Positions 58,597 to 64,000 of a stretch of 64,000 nt of DNA are shown piece by piece. The notes beneath the pieces are model-generated. The model was not told the DNA's origin, ran no database searches, and was given only the letters and a program-made list of their open reading frames with translations. This stretch comes from HT1-32 sp040219025. Its GTDB lineage: Bacteria; Pseudomonadota; Alphaproteobacteria; Rhodospirillales; HT1-32. The translations under genes and the position numbers were made by a program. Location of the stretch: assembly GCA_040219025.1 (NCBI GenBank), contig JAVJTE010000018.1:1-64000 (forward strand), in the 5' to 3' direction. How positions within the stretch are numbered: the first letter of the stretch is position 1; each line of letters opens with the position of its first letter.

Positions 58597-61206
58597 TTGT
58601 CCGGATCCGAACCGATCTACGCCCGCCTCGTCGACCTGCTGATAGCGGGAACCGGCCTGTCTGTCCGCAGGCCGGCGGTGACGGTGCTGGCGGCTCTGGC
58701 GCTGGCGATGCTGTCAGTCTGGTTCACCGTCAGCCATGTCCGGATCAACACCAGCAACACGGATATGCTGTCGGCAGATTTGTCGTTCCGGCGCGATGCA
58801 ATTGCGTTCTCGCAGGCTTTTCCGGCCTTGTCGGAGAATCTTGTAATTGTCGTCGATGCGGCCACGCCCGATGCAGCAGAGGATGCGGCGCGGCAACTGA
58901 CAGCCGGACTGGCCGCACGGACAGCGCTTTACGAATGGGTATTCTATGAGAAAGCGGATCCCTTTCTCCGCCGTCAGGGGCTGCTTTATCTGACAACGCC
59001 GGAACTGGAGAAGGTTGCGGATGACCTTGCCGCCGCCCAGCCGCTGCTCGCCAAATTGCATGCCCGTCCGAATCTGGCCGGTCTGGCCTCGGTGGTCGAT
59101 CTGGCGGTGACACAGGGCGACAGTGCGGCAAGGGAATCACTCGGCCCGTCGCTGGACCGTCTCTCCACCGTGTTCGAGAGCGTCGCAGCCGGTGATCCGA
59201 AACCGCTTTCCTGGGTCAGTCTGCTTGGTGGCGGGGCGATCTCGGAGGATGCGCGGGAGGTTGTGCTGGCCCGGCCCAGGCTGGATTTCGCATCGCTTTC
59301 CCCGTCTGGTGACGCCATTTCGGGAATTCGGCAGGTGGTCCGGGAACTGGCGTTTGATCCGGCGCTGGGTGTGCGCGTCGGAATAACCGGCAGCGCCGCC
59401 TTGGAACAGGAGGAACTGGACAGTGTCAGGGATGGTCTGGGACTTGTCGGCCTGATCTCGCTGTCACTGGTGCTGGTGCTTCTGTTCCTCGCTTACCGGA
59501 CATTGCGGGCGGTTCTGGCAACCCTGATACTGCTGATCTGCGGACTCTGTATCACGGCAGGGCTTGCGACGCTGGTGGTTGGACAGTTCAACCTGATTTC
59601 TGTGGCCTTTGCGGTTCTGTTCATCGGGCTGGGGGTCGATTTCACCCTGCACTACACCTTGCGGGCGCAGGAAGAACTGGCGTCAGGAGGAAGCCGCAAG
59701 GAAGCGCTTGGCCGTGCCACCGGGCAAGCCGGCGCGGCCCTGTTGCTCTGTGCCGTTTCCTCGGCAGTTGCCTTCTTCTCCTTCACACCGACCGATTACA
59801 GCGGTGTTGCTGAACTGGGCCTGATTGCCGGCATGGGCATGTTTGTCGCGCTGACACTCAGCCTGACCCTGTTGCCTGCCCTGCTCATATTGCTGGGAAC
59901 AGGTGGTCGCTTCAGATCGGACCGCGGAGGGCTTGTGACGCCACTGGCATCCTTTGCCGTGCGGCGGTCCGGTCTGGTTCTGGTGCTGGCAGCAGTCATT
60001 ACGGGAGCGTCAGTTATTGTCATTCCGCAGTTGCGATTTGATCATGACCCGATGAATTTGCGTGACCCGTCTGCACAAAGTGTGGAACTGGCCCGCGAAC
60101 TGATGGCAGATCCGGACCGGCAGACCTATGCCATCGACATTCTGGTCCGTGATGAAGCCACGCTCAAAGACCTGAAGGCAAAGCTGGAGGCACTGGAGAC
60201 GGTGGCGGAGGTGCGCACAGCCGGGTCGCTTTACCCCGGTGATCAGGAAGAAAAACACGCCATTATTCAGGATCTTTCGTTTTTCCTCGGGCCAATGGCG
60301 GTGCAGCCGGTGGTGACAACACCGCTGACGGACGAGGCGCGGCAACAGGCGGCCCGGCAGCTGGTCACGCTGGTCAATTCCGCCTCTGAAGATTTTGGCG
60401 CAGCCGGAAAGCGGCTTGCGACAGCCGTCTCTGCCCTTTCCGGAGACCCGGACTTATTGCGCCGGGCAGAGTTCCTGCTGCTCTCCGGGCTGGACGGGCG
60501 TCTGCAGGCGATTTTTGCTGCCCTGCGCGCCAGCACGTTTGTTGCCGGCGATATACCGCAGCATCTGACCCGGTTCTGGATATCCGACAACGGGCAACTC
60601 CGGCTGGAGGTTATCCCGCATGGCGATATGAGCGACGATGATCTGCGCGCTGATTTCGTGGATCAGGTCACTGCGGTTGTACCGGATGCCACGGGTACGC
60701 CGGTGATTATCCGGGCCGCCGGTGAAGCCGTCGTCGGGGCGTTCATGCAGGCTATCCTCTATGCCAGTCTGGCGGTTCTGATCCTGCTCATGTTCATGCT
60801 GCGTAATCTGCTCGATGTGGCGATCGTGGCAATCCCGGCGCTGGTCGGGGCAATTGTGACGGGCGGGCTGATGTGGGTGATTGGCCTGTCGCTGAACTTT
60901 GCCAATATCATCGTGCTGCCGCTGCTGTTTGGCCTCAGTGTCGATTTCGGCATTCACATGGTCATGCGCGCCCGTGAGGGGCGGCTGGAGGATATCTATG
61001 AAGTCTCCACCATGCGTGCAATTGTCTACAGTGCCCTGACAACCGTCGGTTCGTTTGCGGCACTGTCACTGTCGCCGCATGTGGGGACGGCCAGCATGGG
61101 GCTGCTGCTGACCCTGTCGCTTGGTGTCACAATTGTTGCCACCCTGCTGATTACGCCGGCCCTGCTTCAGGCAACGGCGGGCTGGCGCCGGGGATCTGAT
61201 GTCTGA
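58597..61206 (+). CDS. hpnN: Hopanoid transporter HpnN (RND/MMPL family)
   Basis: 869 residues starting at TTG 58597. Two RND halves, each with one N-terminal helix, a large periplasmic loop and a group of helices: LGLVGLISLSLVLVLLFLAY and FIGLGVDFTLHYTLRAQEEL in the first, ANIIVLPLLFGLSVDFGIHM in the second. The size and the GLGVDFTLHYTLR/GLSVDFGIHMVMR pair are typical of HpnN, which moves hopanoids to the outer membrane. Followed 6 bp later by hpnL. Confidence 0.88.
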   Translation: MSGSEPIYARLVDLLIAGTGLSVRRPAVTVLAALALAMLSVWFTVSHVRINTSNTDMLSADLSFRRDAIAFSQAFPALSENLVIVVDAATPDAAEDAARQLTAGLAARTALYEWVFYEKADPFLRRQGLLYLTTPELEKVADDLAAAQPLLAKLHARPNLAGLASVVDLAVTQGDSAARESLGPSLDRLSTVFESVAAGDPKPLSWVSLLGGGAISEDAREVVLARPRLDFASLSPSGDAISGIRQVVRELAFDPALGVRVGITGSAALEQEELDSVRDGLGLVGLISLSLVLVLLFLAYRTLRAVLATLILLICGLCITAGLATLVVGQFNLISVAFAVLFIGLGVDFTLHYTLRAQEELASGGSRKEALGRATGQAGAALLLCAVSSAVAFFSFTPTDYSGVAELGLIAGMGMFVALTLSLTLLPALLILLGTGGRFRSDRGGLVTPLASFAVRRSGLVLVLAAVITGASVIVIPQLRFDHDPMNLRDPSAQSVELARELMADPDRQTYAIDILVRDEATLKDLKAKLEALETVAEVRTAGSLYPGDQEEKHAIIQDLSFFLGPMAVQPVVTTPLTDEARQQAARQLVTLVNSASEDFGAAGKRLATAVSALSGDPDLLRRAEFLLLSGLDGRLQAIFAALRASTFVAGDIPQHLTRFWISDNGQLRLEVIPHGDMSDDDLRADFVDQVTAVVPDATGTPVIIRAAGEAVVGAFMQAILYASLAVLILLMFMLRNLLDVAIVAIPALVGAIVTGGLMWVIGLSLNFANIIVLPLLFGLSVDFGIHMVMRAREGRLEDIYEVSTMRAIVYSALTTVGSFAALSLSPHVGTASMGLLLTLSLGVTIVATLLITPALLQATAGWRRGSDV

Positions 61207-61212
61207 ACGTCG

Positions 61213-62217
61213 GTGCAGCATGTTGCGGGGGCCGGGATGCTGATGCGTCTGCTGTATCTGCTGGTCGGCGTCGGGCTTCTGGTCTGGATCGGCTCGTCGG
61301 TTGATCTGGCAGCGGTCGGCGAACAGCTGCAGCAGGTGGCCCCGGCGCTGGCACTGGCAATTCTTGCGGCCTATTTTCTGGCCTTCCTGATCGATACCAT
61401 GTCCTGGCAGCTTACCCTGCCGAGCATCGACATGGGGTCGGTCTGGCTGTGGCGTCTGTGGCGCATCCGGATGGCGGGCGAAGCGCTGAATTCGGCGCTG
61501 CCAATGGCATCACTCGGCGGCGAGCCGGCAAAAGTGCTGATGCTGAAACGACGACACGGTATCGGGCTGCCGGAAGCGACCGCCTCGCTGGTCATGGCGC
61601 GGACCATCAACCTGATTGGCCTGATCATGTTTCTGGTTGTGGCGCTGGCGCTGGCGCTGGGTGATGACCGCCTGCCGGAGAATGCCAAGACTGCCTCTGC
61701 TACCGGTCTGGCGGCGCTGCTGATCGGGGTGGCCGGGTTCTTTGTTGTTCAGAGCAGAGGCGTCAGTTCCTGGCTGCTCGGACTCTTCAGCAAGGGGCGG
61801 CTGGCCAGCCGTGTTGGCAGCGTGATTGGTCATATCCGCGAGCTGGAGAGCCGTTTTGCGGCCTTCTATGCCAGGACGCCGGGCCGGTTTGCGCTGGCTG
61901 TCATTCTCGCCCTGATCAACTGGATCGTGGGCACGGTGGAGCTCTGGCTGACAATGCGGGCGGTTGGTGTGCCGGTCAGCTTTGCCGATGCGGTGATCAT
62001 CGAAGGGGTCACGCAGCTGGTGCGGACCGGAGCTTTCTTCATCCCGCTCAGTCTGGGTGCACAGGAGGGAGCGATTGTGCTGATTGCCGGTTCCCTGACC
62101 GGCTCTCCCAGTGCCGGGCTGGCGGCGGCGCTGGTGCGGCGGGCGCGTGAACTGCTCTGGATTGTCTGGGGATTGTGGCTTGGTCGTGACCTGCTGGCAC
62201 GCAAGGCGGCGGAATAA
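61213..62217 (+). CDS. hpnL: HpnL family membrane protein
   Basis: 334 residues, about eight membrane helices, of the LPG-synthase transmembrane/UPF0104 family. LNSALPMASLGGEPAKVLML and EGVTQLVRTGAFFIPLSLGA with QEGAIVLIAGSLTG are the conserved segments. HpnL is a hopanoid-linked member of unknown reaction. It starts 6 bp after hpnN, and a start at residue 9 (61237) is also possible. Convergent on the GGDEF-EAL gene. Confidence 0.87.
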   Translation: MQHVAGAGMLMRLLYLLVGVGLLVWIGSSVDLAAVGEQLQQVAPALALAILAAYFLAFLIDTMSWQLTLPSIDMGSVWLWRLWRIRMAGEALNSALPMASLGGEPAKVLMLKRRHGIGLPEATASLVMARTINLIGLIMFLVVALALALGDDRLPENAKTASATGLAALLIGVAGFFVVQSRGVSSWLLGLFSKGRLASRVGSVIGHIRELESRFAAFYARTPGRFALAVILALINWIVGTVELWLTMRAVGVPVSFADAVIIEGVTQLVRTGAFFIPLSLGAQEGAIVLIAGSLTGSPSAGLAAALVRRARELLWIVWGLWLGRDLLARKAAE

Positions 62218-62238
62218 GTTGTCGGATGCGGGGTCTGG

Positions 62239-64000
62239 TCAGTCCGCAAAATCAGCGGGATTGAAGTATCTCTTGCGTTCGCTGTAATGCCGCTCCGCAT
62301 CTTCCTCCTCGACGCCCTTTGAAAACAGATAACCCTGCCCGTACTGGCAATGCAGCCGTGACAGCAACCGCAGATGCGTCGTGGTTTCGATACCTTCAGC
62401 AACGACCTTGAAGGACAGAGATTCGGCCAGGGCGGTTACCGATCTGACGATTTCCGAATTTTCACCGTTTGGCCCCATACGGAAGACAAAGGTACGGTCG
62501 ATCTTCAGGGCATCGATCGGAAAGCTCTGCAAATGGCCCAGCGAGGAATAGCCGGTGCCGAAATCATCGACATAGAGCGCGACGCCGAGCTGTTTCAGTT
62601 GCTCAAGGCGTTCGGTAATCAGCGTCCGGTTTTCCATGATCGCGCTTTCAGTGATCTCCAGCCGTAACAGTTCCGGTGGCATGCCGGTATCGGCGAGCAC
62701 AGCCGCAACATTGCTGACCAGCGATGGCTGGCCAAGCTGGCGGGGGGCTACATTGACACTCATCGCGATGGGCGGAACATCGGGATACTTGCGCATCCAC
62801 GCGACGGTCTGTTCACAGGCGGTGCGCAGTACCCAGAGACCGATATTCTGGATCAGTCCGCTGTCTTCGGCGATCGGAACAAATTCTGCCGGGGAAATTT
62901 CCTCGCCGTCGGGGCTCCGCCAGCGCAACAATGCCTCAAAGCTGGCGATATGACCGGACTTCAGATCGACAATCGGCTGGTAGACCAGCCGCAGCTGATC
63001 GCGGTCAATGGCCCGTCGCAGGTTGTTTTCGATCTGCAGGGCGCGAACGACAGAGACCCCCATCTCGTTGTCGAAGACGATATACTGGTCCTTGCCGCCA
63101 TGCTTGGCCTCATACATCGCGATATCGGCATCGCGCAGTACTTCTTCCGAACGGGAGTAGGAGCCGTCACCAATAGCGATTCCGATGGATGCTGAACTGA
63201 CGATATCATGGCCCTCCAGCTTGAAGGGCCTGCGCATGGATTCGATGATGCGCTCGGTGACGACAATTACCTGCTCATGGTCCTGCAGATCTTCGATCAG
63301 GACGGCAAATTCGTCACCGCCAAACCGGGCAACGGTATCCGTCGGGCGCAGGCAGAGCGTCAGCCGGCCGGAGATTTCCATCAGCATCCGGTCGCCAACC
63401 TGATGGCCGAGGGTATCATTGATCATCTTGAAACGGTCAAAGTCGAGGAACAGGACCGCAAAATGCTCAGCCCGCTTCCGGGTTGACCGCTGGATTGCGT
63501 GGTTCAGCCGGTCCGTGAACAGCGCACGGTTCGGCAGGCCGGTCAGGTTGTCGTGGAAAGCGTCGTGAAACAGCTGGGTTTCAAAGGTCTTGCGGTCTGT
63601 GATTTCGGTGAAAGAGCCGGCCATACGGCTGGGTTCGCCATCGTCGTCAAACACGATCAGGCCGCGTGCCGAAACCCAGCGATAGTCACCGTCACGGTTC
63701 CTGATACGGTGTTCGCTGGCAAAGTGAGGGGTGACCGACAGGGTATGGCGCTCTATGGCGGTACGCACGTCGTCGATATCTTCCGGATGTACCCGGCCCA
63801 GCCATGTATCGAGGGTGCCATCCATATCGGCTTCGCTGAAACCGAGCATCTTCTGCCAGCGATCAGAGAAATAGGCCCGCCCGGTCCGGATGTTCCAGTC
63901 CCATATGCCGTCATTCGCACCGGCGACCGCAAGCGCATAGCGCTGTTCACTTTCTTCCAGGGCCTGCCGGGCGTCCACCCGGTCGGTAACGTCTTCGATC
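62239..64000 (-). CDS. PAS-GGDEF-EAL cyclic-di-GMP protein (5' part outside window)
   Basis: At least 587 residues visible. The frame stays open to position 64000, where it reads IEDVTDRVDARQALEESEQR, a typical PAS-to-PAS linker, so the true start is beyond the right edge (the GTG at 63978 is not a credible start). A PAS/PAC domain (about 10-130 of the visible part) is followed by GGDEF with an intact FGGDEFAVLIED and EAL with SFEALLRW, YVDDFGTGYSSLG and VVAEGIET. Both the cyclase and the phosphodiesterase sites look intact. Confidence 0.9.
   Translation of the reverse strand, partial: IEDVTDRVDARQALEESEQRYALAVAGANDGIWDWNIRTGRAYFSDRWQKMLGFSEADMDGTLDTWLGRVHPEDIDDVRTAIERHTLSVTPHFASEHRIRNRDGDYRWVSARGLIVFDDDGEPSRMAGSFTEITDRKTFETQLFHDAFHDNLTGLPNRALFTDRLNHAIQRSTRKRAEHFAVLFLDFDRFKMINDTLGHQVGDRMLMEISGRLTLCLRPTDTVARFGGDEFAVLIEDLQDHEQVIVVTERIIESMRRPFKLEGHDIVSSASIGIAIGDGSYSRSEEVLRDADIAMYEAKHGGKDQYIVFDNEMGVSVVRALQIENNLRRAIDRDQLRLVYQPIVDLKSGHIASFEALLRWRSPDGEEISPAEFVPIAEDSGLIQNIGLWVLRTACEQTVAWMRKYPDVPPIAMSVNVAPRQLGQPSLVSNVAAVLADTGMPPELLRLEITESAIMENRTLITERLEQLKQLGVALYVDDFGTGYSSLGHLQSFPIDALKIDRTFVFRMGPNGENSEIVRSVTALAESLSFKVVAEGIETTTHLRLLSRLHCQYGQGYLFSKGVEEEDAERHYSERKRYFNPADFAD

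Noticed and set aside
1..64000. CRISPR arrays, tRNA or rRNA genes, prophage or integrase
   Set aside because: No regularly spaced repeats, cloverleaf sequences, rRNA segments or phage-type genes were noticed on reading both strands; a covariance-model scan would be needed to exclude small RNAs.

Overview
The window is 64 kb of GC-rich DNA (roughly 60 % by eye) with tightly packed genes and many 1-4 bp start/stop overlaps. It looks chromosomal and alphaproteobacterial. Support for this comes from hopanoid genes (hpnA, hpnN, hpnL), a chorismate mutase-hisC-tyrA operon, TRAP and tripartite tricarboxylate (TTT) transporters, a PuuD-type urate oxidase with a cytochrome c tail, and a methyltransferase/gloB divergent pair. 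No rRNA, tRNA, CRISPR array or prophage was seen. The only mobile-element signal is the 5' end of an IS5-family transposase at the left edge.

Layout. (1) 1-0.9 kb: IS5 end, a short ORF and a methyltransferase. (2) 0.9-6.6 kb: a type I sulfatase downstream of tctC-tctB-tctA, with a divergent LysR regulator. (3) 6.6-8.3 kb: copper-delivery genes (His/Cys-rich membrane protein, PCu(A)C chaperone, SCO, and a 45-residue membrane peptide). (4) 8.3-10 kb: a DUF2927 protein and an oxaloacetate-decarboxylase-type enzyme. (5) 10-14.9 kb: a urate-to-glyoxylate pathway on two divergent arms (puuD, uraH; puuE-uraD fusion, alc, allA). (6) 14.9-18.4 kb: TAXI receptor, fused TRAP permease and cupin. (7) 18.6-24.5 kb: aromatic amino acid genes, methyltransferase, gloB, EamA transporter and DUF985 cupin. 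(8) 24.5-28.4 kb: a PrpF-family isomerase, a coenzyme-B12-dependent carbon-skeleton mutase and a pyrroline-5-carboxylate-reductase-like protein on one strand. (9) 28.5-31.7 kb: a chemoreceptor divergent from a secreted Cache/PDC-like protein. (10) 31.7-41 kb: EamA transporter, GntR regulator with a CoA-transferase, MFS transporter, propionyl-CoA synthetase, a KKCGH-type lyase, a branched-chain-type binding protein and an ACT-domain regulator. (11) 41-46 kb: a BMP-type nucleoside ABC transporter. (12) 46-51.6 kb: MFS/AraC pair, a Zur-box-controlled zinc operon (ZnuA-like, DUF1007, NicO-like) and a HAD phosphatase. (13) 52-64 kb: hpnA with a CDP-alcohol phosphatidyltransferase, TauE, a four-gene coupled operon (second CDP-alcohol phosphatidyltransferase, unknown protein, 2-hydroxyacid dehydrogenase, class III cyclase), hpnN-hpnL, and the 3' part of a PAS-GGDEF-EAL gene running off the right edge.

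How the genes may work together. Nucleoside uptake and urate breakdown suggest use of purines as nitrogen. The B12 mutase plus PrpF isomerase, read with the KKCGH lyase and propionyl-CoA synthetase about 10 kb away, match several steps of the 2-methyleneglutarate to methylitaconate to dimethylmalate to pyruvate plus propionate route known from nicotinate-fermenting Eubacterium barkeri. The dimethylmaleate hydratase is not in the window, so this remains a hypothesis. The right-hand block pairs hopanoid transport and modification genes with two CDP-alcohol phosphatidyltransferases, one of which lacks the fourth motif aspartate.
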